A DNA stretch of 43,232 nt from Sphingomonas bacterium (GCA_026785645.1 JAJAZM010000050.1:1-43232), one strand, 5' to 3'. Shown: positions 16,853-26,390, counted from the first letter of the stretch. Notes: generated by a model from the sequence alone, not told the origin. Numbers and translations are program-made.

Positions 16853-17559
16853 AATTTGAAAGCGGTGCCGACGTAGACCGCCTGGCTATCGCGACGGTCA
16901 TCATCGAGCGCGGTCTGGCGTTCGCGATCGACCTTGTAGCGGACGCCGCCGGTCAGCGCGATGCGGCGGGTCAGCGCGACCGCGCCGCCAACATCGAGCG
17001 CATAGGCTTTTTCGATCCCAAGCGCCGGAGCCTGGGTGCCATCGCTACGTTCGGCGACTGCGGCAACTCGGCCGGTGATACGCTTGTTGAGCGTATAATT
17101 GACTCCGAGCACCGCGGTCTCGCGGCCACCGAGCGCGAGACTGGCCGAACGCGTCCGGGCAACATCGCCGGTCAGCGCAAACCGGCGCCACCCGACCGAC
17201 ACGCCAAGATTATAGCTGGCGGGGGTCAACGCACCGACCGTCGCTGTGCTGATATCGCTCGGGCGAGCACTGGCTTCGGCACGCGCACGGATCGCGACCC
17301 GGACCTGCGACGGGCGGCCCTTGGGCGCGGCGGGCGTGAATTTGAAATCGGTCAACGTATTGCCGCGATTGGCAAACGCCGCGGCAAGCCGGGGATCGGC
17401 GGCCGCCGGCGTGAAGCTTCCGACGCGGTCGAACGACAAGGAGATCGCCGGCGGACGCTTCGAGTCGGGCTTGGCGGTGGCCACCGCAGGCAGGACGAGC
17501 AGAGCCGCGGCGCCAATGGCACCGGCCCACATTCCGATCGTCTTAACCCTGTGACTCAC
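16849..17559 (-). CDS. Hypothetical exported protein, possible small beta-barrel
   Basis: A 236-residue protein of no named family. GTG at 17559, nine bases after AAGGAG, starts a signal peptide (MSHRVKTIGM then a hydrophobic run ending AVATA). The mature part alternates short polar and hydrophobic strands (YNLGVSVGWRRFALTGDVART, AVLGVNYTLNKRITGRVAAVAE, YALDVGGAVALTRRIALTGGVRYKV) and ends in an aromatic residue, YVGTAFKF, as many outer-membrane barrels do. I infer a small outer-membrane or porin-like protein. It is coupled to yggS by a four-base CTGA overlap. Confidence 0.65.
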   Translation of the reverse strand: MSHRVKTIGMWAGAIGAAALLVLPAVATAKPDSKRPPAISLSFDRVGSFTPAAADPRLAAAFANRGNTLTDFKFTPAAPKGRPSQVRVAIRARAEASARPSDISTATVGALTPASYNLGVSVGWRRFALTGDVARTRSASLALGGRETAVLGVNYTLNKRITGRVAAVAERSDGTQAPALGIEKAYALDVGGAVALTRRIALTGGVRYKVDRERQTALDDDRRDSQAVYVGTAFKF

Positions 17560-17733
17560 TGAAAACGACTCCTTGCCAATGGCATATAGCTCTTTGGCAG
17601 TGATAGTTCCAAGGGGTTGATCACTTCGTCCCACGGCTGTTGCGCTAAGTCCACAATGCTGTCCCGTTGATGAACGTTTCCGTCCGGGTTGGCAGCTGGA
17701 TTTCCTGGTGCTTGCGGCGACGGGTAATGGCGC

Positions 17734-17761
17734 TTGCAGCGGGCCGGTCAGCATCTATAAC
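17734..17761 (+). promoter_or_regulatory. Candidate sigma-70 promoter for the DUF3576 gene
   Basis: TTGCAG at 17734-17739 and TATAAC at 17756-17761 are separated by 16 bases, about 30 bases before the start codon at 17793. The rest of the divergent gap 17560-17733 shows no clear element. Confidence 0.45.
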
Positions 17762-17792
17762 GCGGGGCACACCACCCTAATTAGGAAGCGCC

Positions 17793-18224
17793 ATGTCCCG
17801 CTTGCCCGTCACTGCCCTCGTCCTTGCCTCGCTCGCGCTGTCTGCGACGGCCTGCTCGCGCAATCGCGACGTTCCCAACCGGTTGGCGCCGTCCAAAATG
17901 ACCAGCATCGGGGTCAATGCCTATTTGTGGCGCGCGGCGATCGACACCTTGTCGTTCGCCCCCCTGCTCCAGGCGGATTCAAATGGTGGGGTGATCGTCA
18001 CCGACTGGTATGCCAGCCCGCAAAATCCGGGCGAGCGGATCAAGCTGACTGTCTCGATCCTCGACCAAGACCTTCGCGCCGACGCGCTTCGGGTCGCCGC
18101 CAGCCGCCAGATCAACCAGGGCGGGACCTGGGTTGATGCACCGGTCGCCGCAGCGACGGTCCAGAAACTGGAAGACATCATCCTGACCCGCGCCCGCGAC
18201 CTTCGCCGCACCAGCATCGGCTAG
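17793..18224 (+). CDS. DUF3576 domain lipoprotein
   Basis: A 143-residue predicted lipoprotein: signal sequence then a cysteine at residue 21 (SATACSRN). The body matches my memory of DUF3576, found beside leuS and lptE in alphaproteobacteria: GVNAYLWRAAIDTLSFAPL, then GGVIVTDWYASPQNPGERIKLTV. Function is unknown; its place upstream of leuS-lptE-holA suggests an envelope role. AGGAAG lies seven bases before the ATG. Confidence 0.85.
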   Translation: MSRLPVTALVLASLALSATACSRNRDVPNRLAPSKMTSIGVNAYLWRAAIDTLSFAPLLQADSNGGVIVTDWYASPQNPGERIKLTVSILDQDLRADALRVAASRQINQGGTWVDAPVAAATVQKLEDIILTRARDLRRTSIG

Positions 18225-18315
18225 GCCAACTCTTCCCCTGTGCAGCAGCGGCCCAGTTGCTTATGGGCGGTGTCATGGCCGATTTTCCTGATTTCCGACT
18301 GAGCCGAACGGCGCG

Positions 18316-20841
18316 ATGAACGAACGGTTCGATCCGTCGATCGCCGACGCCCGCTGGCAGGCGCGCTGGGACGAGGCGCAAAGCTTCGTCGCCGACAGCA
18401 ACAGCCCCAAGCCCAAAAGCTATGTGCTCGAGATGTTTCCCTACCCCTCGGGGCGGATCCACATGGGGCATGTCCGCAATTACACGATGGGCGACGTGCT
18501 TGCCCGATTTCGCCGGATGCAGGGCTTCGAAGTGCTCCACCCGATGGGCTGGGACGCATTCGGGATGCCGGCCGAAAATGCGGCGATGGAGAAGAAGGTC
18601 CACCCGGGGACGTGGACCCGCGCCAATATTGCGGCGATGCGCGGGCAGTTGAAACGGATCGGCTTCGCGCTCGACTGGTCCAGAGAGCTCGCCACCTGCG
18701 AGCCCGATTATTACGGGCATGAGCAGGCATTGTTCCTCGACATGCTCGACTCCGGTCTGGTCTATCGCAAGGAAAGCGAGGTCAATTGGGATCCGGTCGA
18801 CATGACCGTGCTGGCCAATGAGCAGGTGATCGACGGCAAGGGCTGGCGATCGGGCGCCGCCGTCGAGCGCAAGAAATTGTCGCAATGGTTCCTGAAGATC
18901 ACCGATTTTGCCGAGGAATTGCTCGCCGGGCTGGGGACGCTCGACGACTGGCCCGACAAGGTCCGGCTGATGCAAGAAAATTGGATCGGGAAAAGCCAGG
19001 GGCTGCAATTCTGCTTCCGCATGGCCGGTACCGCGCCGGGCAGCAATGCGTGCGATATCGAGGTGTTCACCACCCGGCCCGACACCATCTTTGGTGCCAG
19101 CTTCGTCGCCATCTCGCCGGGGCATCCGATCGCAGAAGGGCTGGCGGCGAGCGTTCCCAAGGTCCAGGACTTCATCGACCAATGCCGCACCGGCGGGACC
19201 ACGGCGGCGGAAATCGAGACTGCCGAGAAGCTCGGGCTCGATACCGGCCTGGAAGTCATCCACCCGCTCGATCCGGGCCGCAAATTGCCGGTGTGGATCG
19301 CCAATTTCGTGCTGATGGATTATGGCACCGGGGCCTTGTTCGGGGTCCCCGCGCACGACGTTCGCGATTATGAATTCGCGACCAAATACCGGCTTCCGAT
19401 TCGCCGCGTGGTGGCCGCCGACCTGTCGGGCGCAGACGAACCGCTGGTCGAGGCCGAGACGGCACAGGGAATTGCGGTCAATTCGGCCTTCCTCGACGGC
19501 CTGACCAGCGCGACGGCGAGCGCCGAGATCGTCAAGCGCGCCGAGGCCGCCGGCTGGGGCAGCGGCAAGACCCAATATCGCCTGCGCGACTGGGGCGTGT
19601 CACGGCAGCGTTACTGGGGAACCCCGATCCCGATCATCCATTGCGACACGTGCGGCCCGGTCGGGGTCCCGCGCGACCAATTGCCGGTGGTGCTGCCCGA
19701 GGATGTCAGCTTCGAACTGCCCGGCAACCCGCTCGATCGCCACGACGGATGGCGACTGGTCGATTGTCCCAAATGTCGCGGCAAGGCGCGGCGCGAAACC
19801 GACACGCTCGACACCTTCGTCGATTCGAGCTGGTATTTCATCCGCTTCGCAAGCCAGCCCGAGGACCAGCCGTTCGACCGCGCCGAGGCCGAGGCGTGGC
19901 TTCCAGTCGGGCAATATATCGGCGGGGTCGAGCATGCCATTTTGCATTTGCTCTACGCTCGCTTCTGGACCCGGGCGCTCGAACGGATCGGCAAGATCTC
20001 GATCAAGGAGCCGTTCGCGGGCCTGTTTACTCAAGGCATGGTGACCCACGAGACGTACCAGAGCGCTGACGGTCGCTGGCTGTCGCCCGAGGAGATCCGG
20101 GTCGGCGACGGCGGGACAGTGGTCGAGGGTGCGAGCGGCGCGGCGGTGACCCGCGGCCGGATCGAGAAAATGTCCAAGTCGAAGAAGAACACCATCGACC
20201 CCGAGCCGATCCTCGATCGCTACGGCGCCGATGCGGTGCGCTGGTTCATGCTCAGCGATTCGCCCCCCGAACGCGACCTCGAATGGTCGATCGGTGGGAT
20301 CGAGGGCGCGGCCCGGTTCGTCCAGCGGGTGTGGCGGCTGGCGCTGGCGCCGGCCGGCGTCCAGGGCGCGGATGGCGCGCTGCTGCGCAAGCTCCATCGT
20401 GCGATTGCTGCGGTCGGCGAGGCAATCGACGGGCTGCAGTTCAACAAGTCGGTTGCCGCGCTATATGAACTGACCAATGCGATCGAGAAAGCCAAGCCAT
20501 CGGCCACCCGCGACGAGGCGATCCGTAGCCTGCTGCTGCTGGTCGCGCCGGGCGCGCCGCATCTGGCCGAGGAAGCCTGGGCTGCACGCGACGAGAGCGG
20601 AATGATCGCCGACGCCGCCTGGCCGAGCCACGATCCTGCCTTGCTGGTCGACGACACGGTCACGCTGGCGATCCAGGTCAACGGCAAATTGCGCGACACC
20701 ATCACGGTCGTGCGCGGCCTTCCCAACGATCAGTTGGAGCTATTGGCGCTGGCGTCGGCCAAGGTGGAGGCGCAATTGAACGGCGCCCCGCCACGCAAGG
20801 TGATTGTAGTTCCCGACAGGCTGGTCAATATCGTCGCATGA
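18316..20841 (+). CDS. leuS: Leucyl-tRNA synthetase
   Basis: Class I synthetase of 841 residues charging tRNA-Leu. The HIGH motif appears as HMGH at about 49-52 within PYPSGRIHMGHVRNYT; the editing domain occupies the middle with FTTRPDT; KMSKSKKN lies at about 618-625. The C-terminal anticodon and tail domains are complete (QVNGKLRDTI). The start sits after a weak ribosome site. It overlaps lptE by ATGA, the usual arrangement in this lineage. Confidence 0.97.
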   Translation: MNERFDPSIADARWQARWDEAQSFVADSNSPKPKSYVLEMFPYPSGRIHMGHVRNYTMGDVLARFRRMQGFEVLHPMGWDAFGMPAENAAMEKKVHPGTWTRANIAAMRGQLKRIGFALDWSRELATCEPDYYGHEQALFLDMLDSGLVYRKESEVNWDPVDMTVLANEQVIDGKGWRSGAAVERKKLSQWFLKITDFAEELLAGLGTLDDWPDKVRLMQENWIGKSQGLQFCFRMAGTAPGSNACDIEVFTTRPDTIFGASFVAISPGHPIAEGLAASVPKVQDFIDQCRTGGTTAAEIETAEKLGLDTGLEVIHPLDPGRKLPVWIANFVLMDYGTGALFGVPAHDVRDYEFATKYRLPIRRVVAADLSGADEPLVEAETAQGIAVNSAFLDGLTSATASAEIVKRAEAAGWGSGKTQYRLRDWGVSRQRYWGTPIPIIHCDTCGPVGVPRDQLPVVLPEDVSFELPGNPLDRHDGWRLVDCPKCRGKARRETDTLDTFVDSSWYFIRFASQPEDQPFDRAEAEAWLPVGQYIGGVEHAILHLLYARFWTRALERIGKISIKEPFAGLFTQGMVTHETYQSADGRWLSPEEIRVGDGGTVVEGASGAAVTRGRIEKMSKSKKNTIDPEPILDRYGADAVRWFMLSDSPPERDLEWSIGGIEGAARFVQRVWRLALAPAGVQGADGALLRKLHRAIAAVGEAIDGLQFNKSVAALYELTNAIEKAKPSATRDEAIRSLLLLVAPGAPHLAEEAWAARDESGMIADAAWPSHDPALLVDDTVTLAIQVNGKLRDTITVVRGLPNDQLELLALASAKVEAQLNGAPPRKVIVVPDRLVNIVA

Positions 20842-21350
20842 TCCGCGCCCGCTCGCTCCTGCCCGCCCTCGCCATCGGCCTCGCCGCGCTCACCGGCTGC
20901 GGCCTGAAACCAATGTATGCCGGCGGGGCGGGCGGCGCGGTGGCAAGCTCGTTGCGCTCGGTCCAGGTCCAAACGATCCCCGGCAAGGGCGGCTGGATGG
21001 TGCGCAATGCATTGATCGCCAAGCTCGGCGGCGATGCCGGTGCGACCGCTGCCTACCGGCTCGAGGTCGAGCTTGACGATAATATCACCGGCTTCGGGAT
21101 CCGCGGCGATCGCGCCACGACGCGCGAGCGGCGGACGTTGCGCGCGCGTTATCGGCTGGTCGAGCTTGCGACCGGATCGGTGGTGCTCGACGCGACCGCC
21201 GGCTCCGATGCCGGGATCGACGTGGTGTCGTCGCAATATGCCACCATCGCCGCCGAGCAGACCGCGCTTGAGCGATTGTCCGAAATGGTCGCTGACCAGA
21301 TGGTCGGGCGGCTCGCTTTGTTCATCGCTCGCACCCCGGGGAACCCGTGA
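20838..21350 (+). CDS. lptE: LPS-assembly lipoprotein LptE
   Basis: Outer-membrane lipoprotein that plugs LptD during lipopolysaccharide insertion. The signal peptide ends with lipobox LTGC (C21), followed by GLKPMYAGG, the conserved LptE opening. A 170-residue length fits. The ATG overlaps the leuS stop, and the next gene (holA) overlaps this stop by GTGA. The leuS-lptE-holA order is a standard proteobacterial cluster, which supports the call despite low conservation of the family. Confidence 0.88.
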   Translation: MIRARSLLPALAIGLAALTGCGLKPMYAGGAGGAVASSLRSVQVQTIPGKGGWMVRNALIAKLGGDAGATAAYRLEVELDDNITGFGIRGDRATTRERRTLRARYRLVELATGSVVLDATAGSDAGIDVVSSQYATIAAEQTALERLSEMVADQMVGRLALFIARTPGNP

Positions 21351-22366
21351 AACTGATCAAGGGAGCGATTGATCGGGCGATCGATCGACCCGATCCGGCG
21401 ACCCGTTTCTATTTGTTCTACGGGCCCGACGATGCCGGATCGCGGTTTCTGGCGACGCGCTTGCTGAAGAGTCTTGGCGCGGAGAAATTCTCGATCTTGG
21501 CGGCGACGGTGAGGACCGATCCGGCAGTCCTTGCCGACGAAGCAAGCGCGATGGCATTGTTCGGCGGGCCGCGCGCAATCTGGATCGAGCCGGCGGGCGA
21601 GGAAATCGCCGACGGCGTGGCGAGCGTACTCGACGCGGGTCCGGTCGAAAGCCCGGTAATCGCCATTGCCGGGGTGCTTCGCAAGACATCGGGGCTGCTC
21701 AAGCTGGCCGAGGCACATAGTGCCGCAGCGGCGGTGGTGTCCTACATTCCCGAAGGGCGCGATGCCGACCAGATGGTAATTGCCGCAGGGCGCGCCGAGG
21801 GGCTGCGGGTCGAGAGCGATGTCGCCGCGCGCCTGGCGGCCGACTGCGGCAACAACCAGGCGATCGTCGCGCAGGAAGTCGCCAAGTTCGCGATCTTCCT
21901 CGATGCCGCGCCCGACCGGCTGCGCGATCTCCCTCATGAGGTGGTCGATTTGCTCGGCGCCGATTCGTCGGAAGGCAATTTGATGCGGCTTGGCGATTTG
22001 GCGTTGGCTGGCGACGGGCGCGAACTGCTCGAGGAGATCGAACGCGCGGCGATCGCGCCGAACGAGGCGATCCCGGTAATTCGGGCACTCCAGCGGCGAT
22101 TGCTCCAGCTGGCCCCGCTGCGCGCCCGGGTCGAACGCGGGGAGCGGGTCGATGGCGTCTTGACGTCATTGGGCAAGGCATTGTTCTGGAGAGACAAACC
22201 TTTGCTCCAGCGGTTGCTGTCGAACTGGAACGCGGAGCGCATCGCCCAGGCCATGGAGCGCAGCGCGGCATTGGAACGGGCGGCGATCCTGTCGGACGAG
22301 CCGCCGGTCGCGGCGCTGGGCGAGGAATTGGTGACGATCGCCCGCGCGGCGGGGCGGCGACGCTAG
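21347..22366 (+). CDS. holA: DNA polymerase III subunit delta
   Basis: A 339-residue clamp-loader subunit that opens the sliding clamp. The N terminus KLIKGAIDRAIDRPDPATRFYLFYGPDDAGSRFLATRLLKSLG is typical of HolA, with a degenerate P-loop region as expected. It starts with GTG inside the lptE stop codon. It ends eight bases before the end of convergent parB, so no separate terminator fits between them. Confidence 0.92.
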   Translation: MKLIKGAIDRAIDRPDPATRFYLFYGPDDAGSRFLATRLLKSLGAEKFSILAATVRTDPAVLADEASAMALFGGPRAIWIEPAGEEIADGVASVLDAGPVESPVIAIAGVLRKTSGLLKLAEAHSAAAAVVSYIPEGRDADQMVIAAGRAEGLRVESDVAARLAADCGNNQAIVAQEVAKFAIFLDAAPDRLRDLPHEVVDLLGADSSEGNLMRLGDLALAGDGRELLEEIERAAIAPNEAIPVIRALQRRLLQLAPLRARVERGERVDGVLTSLGKALFWRDKPLLQRLLSNWNAERIAQAMERSAALERAAILSDEPPVAALGEELVTIARAAGRRR

Positions 22367-22374
22367 GAACGCCG

Positions 22375-23262
22375 CTAGATCGGTTCGCCCGACAAGCGCT
22401 GGCAGATCATGTCGAGCTGGTCGAGGCTCGAATAGGCCAGGCTGACGGTTCCGCCGGCCCCGGCGTGGCTGACCTTGACCTTGAGCCCGAGCATATCGCC
22501 CAGCTGGCGCTCTAGCGCAGCAAGATCGGCATCGACCTGGCGGCCCTGTCGCTCGACCCCGCGGCCAATATCCCGGCCAGCGCCCGGACGAACCTTCTTC
22601 GCCAGTTCCTCCGCCTGGCGGACACTCAGCCCGCCATCGACAATCTGCTTGGCCAGACGCTCGGGCTCGTCCGCGCTTGCGATGGCCCGCGCATGCCCCA
22701 TCGTGAGATCGCCTCGCAATAGCATTTCCCTAACGGTCGCGGGTAAATCGAGCAATCTCAGGAGGTTAGTCACGTGACTGCGTGACTTACCGACCAATTT
22801 GGCTACGGCATCCTGCCCATGGCCGTGATTGGCGATGAGCGATTTGTATCCCGCGGCTTCCTCGAGCGCATTGAGGTCCTGGCGCTGGATATTCTCGATT
22901 AGCGCGATTTCGGCCATCGCCGCATCGCTGTCGTCGCGAACCAGCGCCGGGATGGCATGAATCTGCGCTCGCTGGGCCGCGCGCCACCGACGCTCGCCAG
23001 CAATGATCTCATAGCCGTCGCGCGCGCGCCGAACGAGGATCGGCTGGAACACGCCATGCTGGGCTATCGACGTTGCAAGCTCACTCAGGCTGTCCTCGTC
23101 GAAATGCTTGCGCGGCTGCAATGGATTGGCGCGGATCCGCGCGATCGCGATCGACTGCACTCCGTCGGCGCGGCTTTCAGGGGTGGCGCTTGCCGGACGC
23201 GGCGCTTCACCGAGCAGCGCACTCAACCCGCGGCCGAGCCCATGTTTCTTTGAATCGCTCAC
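22375..23262 (-). CDS. parB: Chromosome-partitioning protein ParB
   Basis: Centromere-binding CTP-dependent clamp, 295 residues. GLGRGLSALLGE marks the ParA-interacting N terminus; NPLQPRKHFDE and ERRWRAAQRA belong to the CTP-binding N domain; the helix-turn-helix region includes LVGKSRSHVTNLLRLLDLP, and a C-terminal dimerisation domain follows. GTG at 23262 overlaps the parA stop (GTGA); the frame extends further upstream without a better start. It should load at the two parS sites at 24629-24644 and 26391-26406. Confidence 0.95.
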   Translation of the reverse strand: MSDSKKHGLGRGLSALLGEAPRPASATPESRADGVQSIAIARIRANPLQPRKHFDEDSLSELATSIAQHGVFQPILVRRARDGYEIIAGERRWRAAQRAQIHAIPALVRDDSDAAMAEIALIENIQRQDLNALEEAAGYKSLIANHGHGQDAVAKLVGKSRSHVTNLLRLLDLPATVREMLLRGDLTMGHARAIASADEPERLAKQIVDGGLSVRQAEELAKKVRPGAGRDIGRGVERQGRQVDADLAALERQLGDMLGLKVKVSHAGAGGTVSLAYSSLDQLDMICQRLSGEPI

Positions 23263-24050
23263 GCTGCCTCGGCCTCCGCTCGAACGCGCGACAACCGCGC
23301 CATCACTTCCCGGGCGAGCCTGATATAGGCTTCGGACCCCGGGCATCTTAGATCGTAGATCAAGGCCGGAAGCCCATGACTTGGCGCTTCGGACAGGCGC
23401 ACATTGCGCGGGATCACCGTCTCGAACACCGCTGCGCCAAGGCAGGCGCGGACATCCTCGGCAACATGCTGTGACAGATTATTGCGCCGGTCAAACATCG
23501 TCAGCGCCACACCCAGGATGGCGAGCGAAGGGTTGAACGATTGCCGCACGCGCTCAACAGTCTGGAGCAGCTGCGAAAGCCCTTCGAGCGCGAAAAACTC
23601 GCACTGCAGCGGGACCAATAATTGCTGCGCCGCGACCATCGCGTTGAGCGTCAGCAGCCCGAGTGAGGGTGGGCAATCGATCAGCACCACGTCCCAGCGT
23701 CCGGCGGGCACCTCGTCAAACGCAATCGACAGGCGGTGCGTGCGCTCCTCCATGTCGACCAGCTCGATCTCGGCACCCGACAGGTCGACCGTGGCCGGGA
23801 CAAGGTCGAGCCGCGGCACCCGCGTCGCAACCGCCGCAGCCAGCACACTCGCCCGGCCGATCAGCACCTCGTAACTTGAGGTGGTGCGCGCTTCATGCCC
23901 CACCCCAAGCCCGGTCGAGGCATTGCCCTGTGGATCGAGATCGACCAGCAGCACCTTCCAGCCGATCGCGGCGAGAGCGGTGGCGAGATTGATCGCGGTG
24001 GTGGTCTTGCCCACGCCACCTTTCTGATTGGCAACGACGATTCGGATCAT
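23259..24050 (-). CDS. parA: Chromosome-partitioning ATPase ParA
   Basis: A 263-residue deviant-Walker ATPase that moves the ParB-parS complex. KGGVGKTTTAINLA (from residue 10) is the P-loop with signature lysine; LVDLDPQGNASTGLG and VLIDCPPSLGLLTLNA give the A' and B motifs. No N-terminal DNA-binding extension, so it is the chromosomal (short) type. The ATG overlaps the rsmG stop, and parB overlaps its own stop. Confidence 0.97.
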   Translation of the reverse strand: MIRIVVANQKGGVGKTTTAINLATALAAIGWKVLLVDLDPQGNASTGLGVGHEARTTSSYEVLIGRASVLAAAVATRVPRLDLVPATVDLSGAEIELVDMEERTHRLSIAFDEVPAGRWDVVLIDCPPSLGLLTLNAMVAAQQLLVPLQCEFFALEGLSQLLQTVERVRQSFNPSLAILGVALTMFDRRNNLSQHVAEDVRACLGAAVFETVIPRNVRLSEAPSHGLPALIYDLRCPGSEAYIRLAREVMARLSRVRAEAEAA

Positions 24051-24679
24051 GCCACTCCCCTGGCCGCGGATCGCCGCCTGACCCGCGACGCGATCAGGAT
24101 CAGCGCGTTAGGATCAGTGCGGCTTGGTTCGAGCCGAAACTCACCCTGCCACGTCCGTCGCGCTTCATCCAGTTCCGATTTTGCGCTTCGCCCCTTGGGT
24201 AGGACCCAGATCGTCCCTTTGTGCGACAGATGGGCCGCGATACAGAATAAGCGATCTATTGACGCTACTGCGCGCGCGGTGATTACGTCGACCGGGGGAT
24301 GGCGCACCAGTTCGACCTTCGCCCGCTCTACCTTCACGTTGTGACTGAGTTGCAATGCTTCGACTGTGCGCTGGAGAAATTCGGCGCGGAGTCGACGAGG
24401 CTCGACCAAAAGCATTGGGGCCCCCGTCAGGATCGCGATTACCATGCCCGGAAGCCCAGCTCCAGAGCCGATGTCGAGCCATGATCCGCGTCCCGGAGCG
24501 AAAGCGAGAAGTTGCGCCGCATCGGCAATATGGCGCTGCCATAGATCTGGAAGAGTCGATTGGGAAACCAGATTCTGACGAGCATTCTCGTCTACCAAGA
24601 GGCGCGCGAAATGCTCGAGCCGTTCGAATGTTTCACGTGGAACATCCAATCCGGGGAGTGCAAGTATTGCTTCTGTCAT
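24047..24679 (-). CDS. rsmG: 16S rRNA (guanine-527-N7) methyltransferase RsmG
   Basis: SAM-dependent methyltransferase of 210 residues. The SAM motif LDIGSGAGLPGMV and the conserved NLVSQSTLPDLWQRHIADAAQL are present. The ATG at 24679 overlaps the mnmG stop (ATGA); longer upstream frames lie inside mnmG. The residues VPRETF near the N terminus are encoded by a parS site, so the codons serve both protein and centromere. Confidence 0.95.
   Translation of the reverse strand: MTEAILALPGLDVPRETFERLEHFARLLVDENARQNLVSQSTLPDLWQRHIADAAQLLAFAPGRGSWLDIGSGAGLPGMVIAILTGAPMLLVEPRRLRAEFLQRTVEALQLSHNVKVERAKVELVRHPPVDVITARAVASIDRLFCIAAHLSHKGTIWVLPKGRSAKSELDEARRTWQGEFRLEPSRTDPNALILIASRVRRRSAARGVA
24629..24644. 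other. parS site 1, inside rsmG
   Basis: TGTTTCACGTGGAACA matches the bacterial parS consensus TGTTTCACGTGAAACA with one mismatch. It lies in the rsmG coding region, 0.6 kb from parA and about 7.3 kb from the predicted oriC. Confidence 0.93.
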
Positions 24680-26355
24680 GCCGCGCATCGGCTCGCTGCG
24701 ACGTGAAGCGCAGCAAGAGCAGCGGGGGTGATCCCGCAAATCCTCGACGCCTGATCAATCGTCTCTGGTCGGGCCGTCTCGAGCCGCTCGACCGCTTCGT
24801 TAGACAAGCCGGGGATCGTTCGAAAGTCGAACAGGTCGGGTATGATTATCATGGTATCGCGCTGCACTGCCGCCCATTCGCGATCCTGTCGCGCGATGTA
24901 CGGCAAGTACAGCGCGTCAGCCCTGCCCTCCTCGGTGATAGCCCAAGCTTCCGTTTCGCGAGCGGCGAAGTGCTCGATAATCTGGTTTTGGCGCTGAGCT
25001 GACACAGCGCCGCCGCCGATCGCCGTCTGTCCCAAGCGCGTGGTAGCGTTGTCGGCCCTTAGCATAAGCCGATGCTCAGCGCGCGCGGTCATCATTCGGT
25101 AGGGCTCGGTGACTCCCTGCAGCGTTAAATCATCGATCATCACCCCGACATAAGATGTCCGGCGATCGAATCGTTGGGACTCGAGATCCAGCGCGGCGGC
25201 CGCTGCGTTGAGCCCCGCGACCAGCCCTTGTGCCGCCGCTTCTTCATAGCCCGTCGTCCCGTTGATTTGACCGGCCAGGAACAGGCCGGGCAGTGTCGAA
25301 TGTTCAAGCGTTGCCCGCAGCTTGCGCGCATCGGCATACTCATACTCGACTGCATAGCCAGGCCGGACAATTCGGCAACGTTCAAGTCCGGCAATGCTGT
25401 TGACGAGCGCCTGCTGGACCTCGGTGGGGAGCGAGGTGCTGATCCCGTTGGGATAGACCAAAGCGGTCGTAAGCCCTTCTGGCTCAAGAAAGATCTGGTG
25501 ACCGTCACGCTCACCAAAGCGCTTGATCTTGTCCTCAATCGACGGGCAATAGCGCGGCCCCCGCCCCTTGATCGCGCCGGCAAACAATGGCGAGCGATCG
25601 AGATTTGCGCCGACGATGTCATGGGTGACTGAATTGGTCCGCGCGATCGCGCAGGCCAATTCGGGTGGGCTGTAAACCGGTGGGATGGCTGACATCGACC
25701 ATAGATCTCGATCGCTCGGCTGTGGCGCGAGGCGCGACCAGTCGATCGTGCGGCCGTCAAGCCGCGGCGGCGTGCCGGTCTTGAGGCGGCCCTGTGCTAC
25801 CCCGATCTCGCGCAGTTGCAGCGCCAGCGGGACAGTGGATTGTTCGTCACGCCGACCGCCTGCGATCTGCTCCATTCCACAAAATAGTTGCGCGTCAAGG
25901 AAGGTGCCGGTGGCGATGATGACGGCTCGGCTCTTGATGTGCGTTCCGTCGGATAGCTTAACGCCCGACGTGCGGCCATGTTCAGTAAGCAGTTCAGCCG
26001 CCTCGCCGACAAGTATCTCAACGCCGCTGGCGTAAACGGAAGCCCGGATCGCTCGTCGATATAGGAGGCGATCGGCTTGAATCCGCGGCCCCTGAACTGC
26101 GCTGCCCTTGCTCCGATTTAGCATTCGACGGTGGATCGCCGCCCGATCTGCCGCGCGGGCCATTAACCCGTCGAAAACATCTAGCTCGCGGACCAGATGC
26201 CCCTTGCCAACACCGCCAATCGACGGGTTGCAACTCATTTGACCAATATCATCGACGCGAAACGTGATCAGCCCAACGCGCGCGCCGCGTCGCGCGGCTG
26301 CCGTAGCCGCTTCGGCACCAGCATGCCCACCACCGATTACCAGTACGTCAAACAT
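24676..26355 (-). CDS. mnmG: tRNA uridine-5-carboxymethylaminomethyl synthesis enzyme MnmG, shortened
   Basis: With MnmE it installs the cmnm5 group on U34 of tRNAs. FAD-binding GGGHAG is at about 8-13; MSCNPSIGGVGKGHLVREL, RLKTGTPPRLDG, GPRYCPSIEDK and AGQINGTTGYEEAAAQG are intact, and the C terminus (GLSNEAVERL, ASRICGITPAALAALH) is present. At 559 residues it is short. Compared with my recollection of E. coli MnmG, about 55-60 residues are missing between RLMLRADNA and YIARQ, in the helical C-terminal region that contacts tRNA. The deletion is in frame. The ATG at 26355 is the conserved start; it overlaps rsmG. Confidence 0.93.
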   Translation of the reverse strand: MFDVLVIGGGHAGAEAATAAARRGARVGLITFRVDDIGQMSCNPSIGGVGKGHLVRELDVFDGLMARAADRAAIHRRMLNRSKGSAVQGPRIQADRLLYRRAIRASVYASGVEILVGEAAELLTEHGRTSGVKLSDGTHIKSRAVIIATGTFLDAQLFCGMEQIAGGRRDEQSTVPLALQLREIGVAQGRLKTGTPPRLDGRTIDWSRLAPQPSDRDLWSMSAIPPVYSPPELACAIARTNSVTHDIVGANLDRSPLFAGAIKGRGPRYCPSIEDKIKRFGERDGHQIFLEPEGLTTALVYPNGISTSLPTEVQQALVNSIAGLERCRIVRPGYAVEYEYADARKLRATLEHSTLPGLFLAGQINGTTGYEEAAAQGLVAGLNAAAAALDLESQRFDRRTSYVGVMIDDLTLQGVTEPYRMMTARAEHRLMLRADNATTRLGQTAIGGGAVSAQRQNQIIEHFAARETEAWAITEEGRADALYLPYIARQDREWAAVQRDTMIIIPDLFDFRTIPGLSNEAVERLETARPETIDQASRICGITPAALAALHVAASRCAA

Positions 26356-26390
26356 GCGGCTCCATAGCCCAAGCAGCATTACTTTGCAGA

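Noticed and set aside
18178..19575. 465-codon minus-strand frame opposite leuS
   Set aside because: Antisense shadow of a high-GC synthetase gene with no recognisable motifs.
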